From: Leptonema illini DSM 21528
Lineage (GTDB): Bacteria; Spirochaetota; Leptospiria; Leptospirales; Leptonemataceae
Reading direction: 5' to 3'
Assembly (NCBI RefSeq): GCF_000243335.1
Contig: NZ_JH597773.1
Span: 2,854,983 to 2,918,982 of the forward strand
Length of the DNA stretch: 64,000 bases
Shown one piece after another: positions 27,043-35,427 of the stretch (its first letter is position 1; every line of letters begins with the position of its first letter). The position numbers were made by a program, and so were the translations under genes. Under the pieces are notes generated by a model, which saw nothing but the letters and a program-made list of their open reading frames with translations, searched no databases and was not told the DNA's origin.

Positions 27043-27906
27043 ATGCAGTGGGAAGCGAGCGATCTGCCCTTTCGAGAGCACACCCTGAAGCGGTATACAT
27101 TTCACGCAGCCGCAAATGCTGGCCCGCCTATCCTCTTCTTCCATGCGACGGGCTACTCCGCTCTAACGTATCGCACGCTCTTTCAAAAATGGGCCGATGC
27201 CGGTCATGACGTCCATGCTCTTGATTTCCTGGGTCACGGGCAATCGAGCAAATCGCATGCCTTCTCGGACTGGTTCTTCTTTCGCGACCAGGCCGTTGAA
27301 CTGATCGACGCCGTTGTCGCCGAAACGAATCGCCTGCCGCTGCTGGTCGGACATTCCCTCGGAGGTGCCAGCGCTCTTCTGGCCGCCCGGCAGCGTGACG
27401 TGCTCGGCGTCACGGCCCTTGATCCGGTCGTGCTCGGCCCTCTCAGCATTCAGCTCACGCGCTTTTTCGACGCCCCTCTTGCTAAGGTTGCCGAGCGCCG
27501 AAGGGCCGACTTCAAAGACCTTCAAGTAGTGAGTCGAAGCTACCGTCGCAGCCCCGCCTTCAAGCGGTGGGATGACCGCGTTTTCACCGACTATCTCGAC
27601 TCCTGCTTTGTGAAACAGGGAGACGGCTTTACGCTTGCGCTGCCTCCACAGATTGAGGCCAGGGTGTTCCGCTCGCTGAAGCCTGGCCACTGGTCGCATT
27701 ACAGGTCGCTTCAGCATCCGCTCTTTATCTTCATAACGACCGGATCGGACGTCTGCCCCGTACGATCCGCACGTGCGCTCTGCTCAAAGCATCCGCTTTC
27801 AGAGTGGAAGCTGCACGGGTCGGGATCGCATTTCTTTCCGATGGAAGATCCGGAACAGACGGCTGAAGAGGTGCTGCGCTTTTCGCGCAAGTTAACCGGA
27901 GGCTGA
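27043..27906 (+). CDS. Alpha/beta hydrolase
   Basis: A serine hydrolase of the alpha/beta fold, about 287 residues from the ATG at 27043 (MQWEASDLPF). Oxyanion/turn region FFHATGYSALTYRTLF, then LDFLGHGQSSK, the nucleophile elbow GHSLGG (Ser about 105) and a late His in GSGSHFFPMEDPE (about 263). The fold is shared by esterases, lipases, haloalkane dehalogenases and epoxide hydrolases; the substrate is not evident. The frame is open further upstream (to 26785) and would add a membrane segment, but that would overlap the start of the divergent regulator gene, so the internal ATG is preferred with some doubt. TTGAC-N6-GTCAA lies at 27010-27025. Confidence 0.82.
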   Translation: MQWEASDLPFREHTLKRYTFHAAANAGPPILFFHATGYSALTYRTLFQKWADAGHDVHALDFLGHGQSSKSHAFSDWFFFRDQAVELIDAVVAETNRLPLLVGHSLGGASALLAARQRDVLGVTALDPVVLGPLSIQLTRFFDAPLAKVAERRRADFKDLQVVSRSYRRSPAFKRWDDRVFTDYLDSCFVKQGDGFTLALPPQIEARVFRSLKPGHWSHYRSLQHPLFIFITTGSDVCPVRSARALCSKHPLSEWKLHGSGSHFFPMEDPEQTAEEVLRFSRKLTGG

Positions 27907-27964
27907 ACGGGCCCGGGCATTCGGTCCGGCGTTCCGTTAGCGATGCGCAGATCGGTTTACGAAC

Positions 27965-27989
27965 AAAAAACGGCGCCGCAGCGCCGTTT
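27965..27989 (-). terminator. Intrinsic terminator of the FecR gene
   Basis: AAACGGCGC (27968-27976), loop CGCA, GCGCCGTTT (27981-27989): a perfect 9-bp stem. On the minus strand it is followed by a run of six Ts ending at 27965. It lies about 30 bases after the stop of the minus-strand FecR-domain gene, between it and the converging hydrolase gene. Confidence 0.85.
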
Positions 27990-28018
27990 GCATCAGAGGT
28001 CGAACCTCTCGACGGTTG

Positions 28019-29086
28019 TTATTGTGTTACCGTCTCGGTCGCATAGCGGATGTTTTTCACGGAATTCTCGTCCACGAAATGACTGCCCTGCACCGTCTGC
28101 ACAAGCAGCTTACCACCGGATTGCGCCACGACGACGCCTCGCAGCACTCTACCGTCTGTTAACGTGATCAGCTCGATCTCCTGCTGATAGATACGCTTCA
28201 GATCTTCTTCAGACTTCGCCTCTTGCAGCTCTCCCGTAAGAGAAGAGGCCTCTGCAAAGGCGTCGGCATTGCGCTGCATCTCTGCAGCCTCTTCGACCAG
28301 CCCTTCGGATTTGCGATCTGACGGCTGATCGAGGTTATCACTCAATCGGATCTCTCTATTCGCTTCGATGATATGCGTTTCGGTTTTTCCCTTCATGCCG
28401 GTCGCTTCGACCATGCCCTCGGCGACGACGACGGTCGTTGCATCGGACTCTACGTTAAATTCATAGATCGTGCCCCTTACAGAAGCGACGGCCGTCGGTG
28501 AGATAGAGCCATGCTGTGCCCCTGCATCAAGCTTCTTTACAAGGTGCAGGGTTTTACCGTTGCTCTGCTCGATATAGATTCCTTTGCCTGGATCGGCCGG
28601 CGTGGCCAGCACGACGTCGGTGCTCTCGCGCAGACGGACGATCGCCCCTCCCTCAAAAGCAAGGTCGACCATCGAGCCGGGCCCGGTTATGATCTTTGTG
28701 CCGGCGCCAAGAATGTCGCCGCTGTGCAGAGCGACACTGCCGTCTGCGGTAACCTTAGAGGCCTCGCCTTTCAGAAAAACGACGACGGCCTTCAGTTTGC
28801 CTGTATGAGACACGGCCGGCGCCTCAGGAGCGCTCTGCCTGAAAATCGTGAACAATGCGGCCGAAACGGCGATCAAAAGAGTTGCGGCGGCGGAGAAATA
28901 GATCTTCTTCTTGTTGTGTGTGTTCGGGGATGCGACCATCGTCGTGTCCTCCAGTTGGATTCTGGGGGCACGGTTTAACCATTCGTCCGAGAAATCCGGA
29001 AACGTCGGCTCTGCTACCTTCTCCTTAAAGAGCGGCAGATAGGCGTCAAATTCCGGATTACGCTCTATTTCATGGATTTCAGCCAT
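28019..29086 (-). CDS. FecR-domain protein, putative anti-sigma/signalling protein
   Basis: A 355-residue single-pass membrane protein. A cytoplasmic N-terminal part of about 60 residues ends at a membrane segment (IYFSAAATLLIAVSAALFTIF, about 62-82). A periplasmic FecR domain follows (about 100-225; GDILGAGTKIITGPGSMVDLAF and VASVRGTIYEFNVE). A helical linker leads to a C-terminal unit (about 312-352) with LTDGRVLRGVVVAQ, closely similar to a segment in the divergently encoded protein at 29876. Its gene lies 111 bases downstream of an ECF sigma factor, the usual sigma/FecR arrangement, so it may sequester or activate that factor. A terminator follows. Confidence 0.83.
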   Translation of the reverse strand: MAEIHEIERNPEFDAYLPLFKEKVAEPTFPDFSDEWLNRAPRIQLEDTTMVASPNTHNKKKIYFSAAATLLIAVSAALFTIFRQSAPEAPAVSHTGKLKAVVVFLKGEASKVTADGSVALHSGDILGAGTKIITGPGSMVDLAFEGGAIVRLRESTDVVLATPADPGKGIYIEQSNGKTLHLVKKLDAGAQHGSISPTAVASVRGTIYEFNVESDATTVVVAEGMVEATGMKGKTETHIIEANREIRLSDNLDQPSDRKSEGLVEEAAEMQRNADAFAEASSLTGELQEAKSEEDLKRIYQQEIELITLTDGRVLRGVVVAQSGGKLLVQTVQGSHFVDENSVKNIRYATETVTQ

Positions 29087-29197
29087 ACTACGAAACGGTT
29101 CCCGTCCCCTCTATCCTTCACACACAAGAATCAGACGCATAAATTTCAAAAAACTCCCGTGCCCGGAGCCGATGTCGCTTTTTTTCAAGATCTTCAT

Positions 29198-29752
29198 TCA
29201 CCATTCCAGATCGGCGGGCTGAAATCCAATCTTTTTCCCTTCAGTGACAAGTTGTTCTTTCGCCTTTTTTAACATGCGAAAGGCCGTCGTAACGGAAAGA
29301 TCGAGCACCTCGGCAACCTGCTCGATGGTCATCCCATGCTCAAAGCGTAGAATCAGGGCGTTTCGCTCCACCTCGTTCAGGTGCTGCAGTAGATCAGAGA
29401 AAATGCGCATCGCCCGCTCTTTTTGATCGGCGCCGATCACACTGGCCTCCACGGCCGACGAAGAGCCGGGCGCGGCCAGCTTCTCGGGATCGTCATGCAG
29501 ATGCACGCGACGATTATAAGAGCTCTTATAGTAATTGATAAGAATGTTGCGGGCAGCGCGAAAGAGATACATGCGGCAACGATTCTCGTCGGGTATCTCT
29601 TTATCTTTGAAGATACGAATGAAATTGAGGAAGACGTCCTGCATCAGGTCAAGGGCGGTCTGCTCGTCCCCCACCGATCTGCGCAGAAAGCCATAGATCG
29701 GCATACGGAACGTATTATAGAGATACCGGAATGTCTCCTGCCCCTGACTCAT
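29198..29752 (-). CDS. ECF-type RNA polymerase sigma factor
   Basis: A 184-residue extracytoplasmic-function sigma factor. Region 2 (about residues 10-80) includes DEQTALDLMQDVFLNFIRIF and RMYLFRAARNILINYYKS. Region 4 (about 125-175) has LNEVERNALILRFEHGMTIEQVAEVLDLSV. Regions 1.1 and 3 are absent, as expected. The following FecR-domain gene probably encodes its regulator. Many such pairs respond to envelope or iron signals; no TonB-dependent receptor is nearby to suggest iron here. Divergent from the secreted protein at 29876. Confidence 0.92.
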   Translation of the reverse strand: MSQGQETFRYLYNTFRMPIYGFLRRSVGDEQTALDLMQDVFLNFIRIFKDKEIPDENRCRMYLFRAARNILINYYKSSYNRRVHLHDDPEKLAAPGSSSAVEASVIGADQKERAMRIFSDLLQHLNEVERNALILRFEHGMTIEQVAEVLDLSVTTAFRMLKKAKEQLVTEGKKIGFQPADLEW

Positions 29753-29875
29753 AAATCACCGATGCGTTAATGGGACTGTTTTTTCGTTGATCCTTTTGCG
29801 CAAGAAAAATCTTTGTGAACTCTCCGGAATAATCAAGGTCCAAAACATAGAATCCGGAACGACCCGCGAACAGTA

Positions 29876-30667
29876 TTGAAAAAAAAGGTCATCGCCCTTG
29901 TGAAAAGAAATGTGAACAGATACATAAAACGCGTTTTTCTCGTTCTTTTACTGCTGCTCTTTGCAAGCCCTCTGCTTGCTCACACCCTCTATATGAAAGA
30001 CGGACGGGTCATCAAAGGCCGCATCGTGGCACAGACCCGCACAGAAGTGAAGATCAACGTAAACGGGACGGTCCTCACCTTCCAGAAAAGCGACATCAGA
30101 CAGGTTGAGTTCGATGCGCCTCCACAGAAGCCTGTGCAGCCGATCAAGAAACCCGAAAAGAAGCCGGAACCTGAGAAGAAACCGGAGGGCGATCGTGAGA
30201 TGCCAATCAATCGCTGGACCCTGGCCGGTCGGTCTGCCCTGATCCCCGGATGGGGACACTGGAAGGCCGATGAAAAGTGGACCGGCGCAGGCTATTTTTT
30301 CTTAACTGCCGGCCTCACCGCCTATGCCATTCAGAAACGCTCGGCTGCGATATCGGCTAAAGCGAATTACGAAAGCCAGACGATCGTCAACTTCGCCGTT
30401 ATCGGCAGTACCAATCCACTCGGCGATCCGACGGGGAACCTGCTTTTAAGCGCGTTGCTCGGTGCGAATAACTTCAACGGTTACCAGTCGAAGGTGAACG
30501 CCTACAACCAATCCCTGCAGCTGCTTGCCGTCGCCTATACCGGACAGATCGTTCACGCCTGGTTCACAGGACGCCGTCTCGAAAAAACAGAGGGCGCCCT
30601 TCTCATGCCCGTTTCAGACGAGACGGGCCGACCGGCGCTTGGCCTGTATTATTATACGCGCTTTTAA
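29876..30667 (+). CDS. Secreted/membrane protein with DUF5683-like region
   Basis: Up to 263 residues. The start is uncertain: TTG at 29876, or GTG at 29900 or 29912. A signal segment (RVFLVLLLLLFASPLLA) is followed by a small domain, YMKDGRVIKGRIVAQTRTEV, much like the C-terminal unit of the FecR protein encoded on the other strand. Next come a Pro/Lys/Glu repeat linker (PVQPIKKPEKKPEPEKKPE) and a hydrophobic region ALIPGWGHWKADEKWTGAGYFFLTAG resembling DUF5683 membrane proteins. The end is YYYTRF, aromatic. Function unknown; the shared domain and divergent placement suggest it works with, or is controlled by, the sigma/FecR pair. Confidence 0.7.
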   Translation: MKKKVIALVKRNVNRYIKRVFLVLLLLLFASPLLAHTLYMKDGRVIKGRIVAQTRTEVKINVNGTVLTFQKSDIRQVEFDAPPQKPVQPIKKPEKKPEPEKKPEGDREMPINRWTLAGRSALIPGWGHWKADEKWTGAGYFFLTAGLTAYAIQKRSAAISAKANYESQTIVNFAVIGSTNPLGDPTGNLLLSALLGANNFNGYQSKVNAYNQSLQLLAVAYTGQIVHAWFTGRRLEKTEGALLMPVSDETGRPALGLYYYTRF

Positions 30668-30722
30668 TGCACCACTCTGGTCGAGCGCATTCCGTATAGA
30701 AAGCGATCGAAGGGATGGGTCA

Positions 30723-31991
30723 TTATTGTAGATCGGTCGACTGCAGCTCGCTTTTCGGTGGTTGCAGAGCCTCGCTCAGTTCCTGCTTTGCCGCCGCGCT
30801 GAGCTTACCGTGAGCGAGCAAAAAGCGGCAGTACTCGCGCACAAGACGATGATGGGCGGCATTCGCGCCGATGGACCACTTGGCCGCCCTGTAGTGTACG
30901 TCACGCATCGCCGGGGCGCCATCGATCTCATCGCGCTTCGGATGCTGCTGAAACTTCTCAAGCTCGCCGCGATCGCTCACACCTTCGAGCTGCCGTACAA
31001 GCACGGCAATGGGCCGAAAGCTGCCTGTGGCAAAGAAACCCGACCAGAGCATGTCGAGCTCAAACGGCTGCTCGATGCCATCGTAAGGATCGGGCCATCG
31101 CGTACCGCGCAGCTTTTCAAGAACGCCCTTTCCGCTCGAATCAAGGCTCTGCTCAAATTCATGAGTGATGGCGCCCGTTAGATAGAGGACGTGCAGTATA
31201 TAGAAACGATTCTTTCCGCCCTCATCGGGATACAGGGCGGCCAGCTCGGGCAGAAGATGTCGATTCGCTTTGTATAACTCGACGAAGAAGGTGATCGGCG
31301 TGATAAATCCGGCGTCGTCCTGGGGCTCTGACAGTTTTACGAACTTGAAGAAGACGGAGTTAATCTGCTCGGGATGCGGATCTTCATAGTAGGATTGCAT
31401 CCAGTTTCCAAGATCTTTCAGATCGTCGATGGGGGCCGTGCCGCTCATCTCATCGGCAAGCTCGATGAAGCTGCGATCAGAAGCGACCGTCTGCCCGATG
31501 GCGTCACGCACCGTGATCTCAACGGCGTATCGGCCCGCCGCATCCCTCGGCTGAAAGGCAAGGCGCAGGTTGTTTGCGCTGAGAAGTACGAGATCGTCGC
31601 GCTCGATGCGCGACTGCACGGCCGGTACGTTCTGCCTTACCAGAAGCGCCGCTCCGTCGGGCTTCACGACTCGAATGTCATAGCTGAGATCGATACGGCC
31701 GTCGTCGGTGCGACGGTATCCCTTCATGAGCACGTAGGGGATGAAGGTCTGTCCGCGTACGACGCGATCGGTGCGGCTGACGCGGGGCATCGATTCGGTA
31801 ATCGTGAAGCGCCATCGTTCGTGGAAAAAGGTATCGACTGAGGGAACAACAGCGGCCTCAAAGCCGCCGCCTTCGGCCCGGGCCGATCCGAACGGAATGA
31901 ACGCCGGTAAAAAGAAGCAGCTTACACTTACTATCCTTAGCGAAAGAAAAAAGAGAAAAATCCTTGAATTCATGCCAGAACATGCTTTCAT
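30723..31991 (-). CDS. Hypothetical secreted protein
   Basis: A 422-residue protein I do not recognise. A hydrophobic N-terminal signal (RIFLFFLSLRIVSVSCFFLPAF) ends near SARAEGGG; the Cys inside it gives a weak lipobox alternative. The mature part begins with a beta-rich region (residues about 40-175; RFTITESMPRVSRTDRVVRGQ, DLSYDIRVVKPDG, GRYAVEITVRDAIGQTV) that looks like an Ig-like or Wnt-type fold, then a mostly helical half. It is probably exported to the periplasm or surface. Start at 31991 (MKACSG) or 31973 (MNSRIF); no strong ribosome site for either. Divergent from the lipoprotein cluster. Confidence 0.65.
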   Translation of the reverse strand: MKACSGMNSRIFLFFLSLRIVSVSCFFLPAFIPFGSARAEGGGFEAAVVPSVDTFFHERWRFTITESMPRVSRTDRVVRGQTFIPYVLMKGYRRTDDGRIDLSYDIRVVKPDGAALLVRQNVPAVQSRIERDDLVLLSANNLRLAFQPRDAAGRYAVEITVRDAIGQTVASDRSFIELADEMSGTAPIDDLKDLGNWMQSYYEDPHPEQINSVFFKFVKLSEPQDDAGFITPITFFVELYKANRHLLPELAALYPDEGGKNRFYILHVLYLTGAITHEFEQSLDSSGKGVLEKLRGTRWPDPYDGIEQPFELDMLWSGFFATGSFRPIAVLVRQLEGVSDRGELEKFQQHPKRDEIDGAPAMRDVHYRAAKWSIGANAAHHRLVREYCRFLLAHGKLSAAAKQELSEALQPPKSELQSTDLQ

Positions 31992-32085
31992 TATTCACAT
32001 CATCTCAGCAGACAGAAAAATCCGTCAAGTCGTTCGATTGTAATCCTCACGAGAGGAATTTTCGGAAAAACGACCCCGAGGTGTC

Positions 32086-32093
32086 TTTTTTTT
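32086..32093 (+). repeat. T8 homopolymer upstream of lipoprotein 1
   Basis: Eight Ts, 30 bases before the start codon of the first cassette lipoprotein, in its probable promoter or leader. Similar T/A tracts lie upstream of the other two cassette lipoproteins (T6-G-A7 at 33329-33342; T8-G-A6 at 35318-35332). Confidence 0.6.
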
Positions 32094-32123
32094 ATGGTGA
32101 AGGTGTCCCCCGGAGGAATTGTC

Positions 32124-33290
32124 ATGCACCGGCAAATACACAGAATTCGCAGCCTTTTTACAACCCTTACCTGCCTGGTCTTGATTTCGTGCATGCAAGC
32201 CGAGAAGTTCTCGCTCGATACGTCGGGCATGGAAGGCCTGTTGATTGGCGGCCTGAGCTTCGAGTCCGGGCAGCCGGGAGGAGGAGAAGAGGAGGAGGAG
32301 GAGGAGGGAGGCTATTCAGGCGCGCAGTTCGTGGCAGTGGGCGATAATTTTCAAACCTGGTATTCCTATGACGGAATCTCCTGGGAAAAAAGTCCTAACG
32401 GTATGATGGACGCCCAGAACCTTCAGTCGGTGGCATTTGGCAGCAACGTTTGGGTAACAGTCGGCCAGACGTCTGCCGGTACCTGCGGTGTCTGGACTAG
32501 TCCGGACGGTTCCAACTGGACCCAGCGCAGCTGTCCGGCCGGTGATTCCGTTAGAAAGAACGCTATCGCCTACGGGAATGGATTCTTTCTTGCTGCAGGT
32601 GAATGCAATGGGACAAACATTACCGCTATGAAATCGACAGATGGTGGCATAAACTGGACGGCAATCGTCCCATTCGCTGCTGGCTGTTCGAACGAGATCA
32701 AATCTCTGATTTTCGAAACGCAATCGCAACAGTTCATTGCAGTCACCAATGCGGGGATTGCCTACAGAACCCCAGATGGAACAAACCCCTGGACTTTTGT
32801 CGCTATTCTTGACGGTTATGCCAACTCCGTCAAAATCCAGAAGGGCCTCCCCGGCAAAATACTAATTTCTGGTGTGAATCTAAACGACCACCCGGCTGTG
32901 TGGCAGTATTCCCTGGACGGCTCTCTCGAAGCCAGCGCCGAAATCAGCGACGTCACGGCCGATATATTTGAGGGGTTCGCGTATGGTAATGGGCGGTTCG
33001 TGGCCACAGGAACCGACACCTCACGGTATAACTGTTATTTCAATACTGCTACCACCGTTGCGGCGATACTTCCTGCGAATAAAAACTCTCTTTTTCCCTT
33101 ATGCGGGACCGCCGGTTTCTTTCCCCAGAGAATCGACTATCACTCGGGAGTAGGGGTATTTGTGGTGGGTGGCTATTCCATCGATGGAGACCTGAATCAA
33201 TTTGCCTGGTCGTCTGATGGTCTCAGCTGGACGACCGGTGCCACGACGCCCGGTGCGACCAGCATGAATGCGATGGCAGTCGTAGAATGA
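32124..33290 (+). CDS. Cassette lipoprotein 1, Asp-box/BNR propeller-like
   Basis: A 388-residue lipoprotein. The ATG at 32124 has GGAGG eight bases upstream. The signal ends in lipobox VLISC; the mature protein begins CMQAEKFSLDTSG, a sequence shared with two downstream lipoproteins. A Gly/Glu linker with seven Glu in a row (encoded by GAG repeats, 32276-32310) follows. The rest carries repeated Asp-box-like motifs (YSYDGISW, SPDGSNW, STDGGINW, SSDGLSW), each at the end of a repeat with FVAVG or FLAAG strands, suggesting a seven- or six-bladed beta-propeller like sialidases or photosystem-assembly factors but without evidence of an active site. Likely surface-exposed; function unknown. Confidence 0.8.
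   Translation: MHRQIHRIRSLFTTLTCLVLISCMQAEKFSLDTSGMEGLLIGGLSFESGQPGGGEEEEEEEGGYSGAQFVAVGDNFQTWYSYDGISWEKSPNGMMDAQNLQSVAFGSNVWVTVGQTSAGTCGVWTSPDGSNWTQRSCPAGDSVRKNAIAYGNGFFLAAGECNGTNITAMKSTDGGINWTAIVPFAAGCSNEIKSLIFETQSQQFIAVTNAGIAYRTPDGTNPWTFVAILDGYANSVKIQKGLPGKILISGVNLNDHPAVWQYSLDGSLEASAEISDVTADIFEGFAYGNGRFVATGTDTSRYNCYFNTATTVAAILPANKNSLFPLCGTAGFFPQRIDYHSGVGVFVVGGYSIDGDLNQFAWSSDGLSWTTGATTPGATSMNAMAVVE
32276..32310 (+). repeat. GAG/GGA trinucleotide repeat in lipoprotein 1
   Basis: A purine-only stretch of GAG/GGA triplets encoding the poly-Glu linker right after the shared N-terminal cassette. Changes in copy number would keep the frame and alter linker length. Confidence 0.6.
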
Positions 33291-33397
33291 TCTTGCTCCT
33301 CTGAGATGGCACAGATGTGCGGTACGGCTTTTTTGAAAAAAAGCGACCTTGCGTTGTCGTTCTTTTCAGGCAATGCCGCTCTCTGGAGGGATCTGTT

Positions 33398-34999
33398 ATG
33401 CACCGGGAAAAAGAAACCATTCGCAGCCTTCTTTCAGCCCTTGTCTGCCTGCTCTCACTTTCCTGCATGCAGGCCGAAAAGTTCTCGCTCGATACGTCGG
33501 GCATCGAAGGCCTGCTGATTGGTGGCCTGAGCTATGATGGAGGGCTTTTTGGTACGAATCCCTCATACACGGTCGGTGGATCAATTTCCGGATATAATGG
33601 CTCTGGCATGGTATTGCAGAATAACGGCACAGATAGTTACACGGTGCCTACCGGTGCGACTGACTTCACCCTGCCCTCCGGGCTTGCCGATGGCAGCGCA
33701 TTCAACGTAACGGTAGCCACGGCGCCAGGCAATCCGCCACAGCAATGCACGGTTACAGGCGGCACGGGAACCATCAATGCAGCGAATGCGGTTGGAGTGA
33801 GTATTGCCTGCACCGACAAGGCCTGGGGTGCTACGCAGACGGTCGGGAATCTCAGCGCCAATACAACGGCCACACCACGAATTCGAAACAGCATCGACGG
33901 TTCGGGTACCGGCCGCATCGCCTACCTTGATAGAATGAATGCCGGGGTTGACCCACTGTGGCTTCTCTACCAGTTTACCTTTTCCGGTGGAGCATGGTCG
34001 GCAGGTCAGAACTTCAGCGGCGGGGGAAGTCACACGGATCTGGGGCTTTCAACAAATGCAGCAGGAAAAACCATTGTTGCCATCAATGCGACGAGTATCC
34101 TGGGAAATGCCGGCGTCTACACAGCCCTTTATGAACCGACAACAGGTTGGGATAGTGCTGTTACCCGAATCGGTACCGAGAGTTGCCCGGACCTTCGAAC
34201 AGGTGTTACAACAAATGGTCAGGCTGTGCTGACCTGTCTGTCTTCTACGTTTGCAATCAACTATGCTGCCTTCACTCAATCCATTCCAACAAGTTTCGCC
34301 AGTAGCCAGAGTTGTTCATCTTGCACCGGTTTCTCCATGACAACAGCCGGAAACTCCGTTGCCCTTGCCTCGTTTCAAGACTCTTCGATAAACAACAGCA
34401 GGGTCTTTAGATGGACAGGCGCAGGATGGGAGAATACTAATACGCCCAATCAATCTGACAATACAGGCTCCGCTGTATCGACCAATGAAGCTGGCACCAT
34501 CTTTGCTCTGTTCCGTGACGGAAATGATGATCTTCTGGCTACAAACCGAACTGGATCGACATGGAGTTCCGAGACGACGACAGGCTGCGCCTTCAACAAT
34601 GAGTTCAGCGCAGGGATTGACGGAAATGGAAACAGTATAGCGGCCTGGATATCATGCGCGGACAATCAGTTCATTCACATCAGGATGCGGAGCAGCCAGA
34701 GCGGATGGCAGACACTGCAAAGTTTCGACGAAGGGGCAACCATTCGAAAAGGACCCGTTATTGCTGTTAACGAAGCCGGTTTTGGTTTTGTATTCTGGAC
34801 AGTGGAAGATACACCTGCCAGAATCCGCTTTGTTCGAATTAATACGATTACCGGTTCAGTCGGAGCCGTTCAACAACTTGCTACGACAGGCGACGGGTAT
34901 TCTCTTGAAGCCTCCATCAACGCAAAGGGACAGACCGTAGTCTCCTGGAGTGACGGCAGTTCAGGTGCCTTCTCTGTGAAGGCAAAGGTCCTTGAGTAA
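33398..34999 (+). CDS. Cassette lipoprotein 2, Ig-like plus repeat propeller
   Basis: A 533-residue lipoprotein from the ATG at 33398, which has GGAGGG upstream. Lipobox LSLSC, then CMQAEKFSLDTSG as in the neighbours. Residues about 50-125 form a bacterial surface module with a VGGSISGYNGSGMVLQNNG start and a CTVTGGTG...VSIACT end, probably disulfide-bonded, that I know from many large surface proteins. The remainder (about 130-533) consists of degenerate repeats of about 55 residues with an NAAGKTIVAINA / NEAGTIFALF / GNGNSIAAWIS / NEAGFGFVFW / NAKGQTVVSW pattern, consistent with propeller blades. Function unknown. Confidence 0.8.
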   Translation: MHREKETIRSLLSALVCLLSLSCMQAEKFSLDTSGIEGLLIGGLSYDGGLFGTNPSYTVGGSISGYNGSGMVLQNNGTDSYTVPTGATDFTLPSGLADGSAFNVTVATAPGNPPQQCTVTGGTGTINAANAVGVSIACTDKAWGATQTVGNLSANTTATPRIRNSIDGSGTGRIAYLDRMNAGVDPLWLLYQFTFSGGAWSAGQNFSGGGSHTDLGLSTNAAGKTIVAINATSILGNAGVYTALYEPTTGWDSAVTRIGTESCPDLRTGVTTNGQAVLTCLSSTFAINYAAFTQSIPTSFASSQSCSSCTGFSMTTAGNSVALASFQDSSINNSRVFRWTGAGWENTNTPNQSDNTGSAVSTNEAGTIFALFRDGNDDLLATNRTGSTWSSETTTGCAFNNEFSAGIDGNGNSIAAWISCADNQFIHIRMRSSQSGWQTLQSFDEGATIRKGPVIAVNEAGFGFVFWTVEDTPARIRFVRINTITGSVGAVQQLATTGDGYSLEASINAKGQTVVSWSDGSSGAFSVKAKVLE

Positions 35000-35035
35000 A
35001 CTAAACGAACAGCTTAAGCAAAAACAAAAATAGCC

Positions 35036-35230
35036 TTAGCTGCAGTTATTTGATGAAAGGCAGCCATCGCTGCCGCCCGATAAATAAAAAGGGCCGCTTT
35101 CGTTTCGAAAAGCGACCCGGTGTTTCTCGTGTCTGCGATACTCTTTTTTGTTTTTATGCGTCTTTGGCGGTGGAACGGGCTGTAGCTTTCCGGCCACAGA
35201 CTTCACCGCCTTCAGCGTCTCTTTCTTCAT
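35036..35230 (-). CDS. Small basic protein overlapping its own terminator
   Basis: A 64-residue frame starting MKKETLKAVKSVAGKLQP. The ribosome site CGGAGG lies seven bases before the ATG and is among the best in the window, which makes translation likely. The first 40 residues are Lys/Arg-rich with a PVPPPKTHKNKK stretch. From about codon 37 the coding sequence runs through a strong intrinsic terminator (35081-35118) in the same direction, so most transcripts should end before the stop codon. Either the frame has lost an earlier stop by mutation, or the RNA is a small RNA with a coding part. Function unknown. Confidence 0.45.
   Translation of the reverse strand: MKKETLKAVKSVAGKLQPVPPPKTHKNKKEYRRHEKHRVAFRNESGPFYLSGGSDGCLSSNNCS
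35081..35118 (-). terminator. Intrinsic terminator inside the small ORF
   Basis: On the minus strand: GGGTCGCTTT, an 8-base loop, AAAGCGGCCC, then TTTTTATTTA. The 10-bp stem has one G-T wobble. It lies between two plus-strand lipoprotein genes and inside the 35036-35230 small reading frame. Confidence 0.8.
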
Positions 35231-35427
35231 GAAAGGCCTCCGCGGCTGTAGGTTTTCTCATTTAGAAGCAGTTCTGGGCCCCTTCTTTAAGGACGTCCGA
35301 TGCCGCTGTTTTTCCACTTTTTTTTGAAAAAAGTCGGCGTCCAGACCGTCTGATCTTTATCTGGCGAAACAGGCCGATAAAAACAGATTCAAAAACACTT
35401 TCGAAATGATTCACGAAAGCCCTCATT

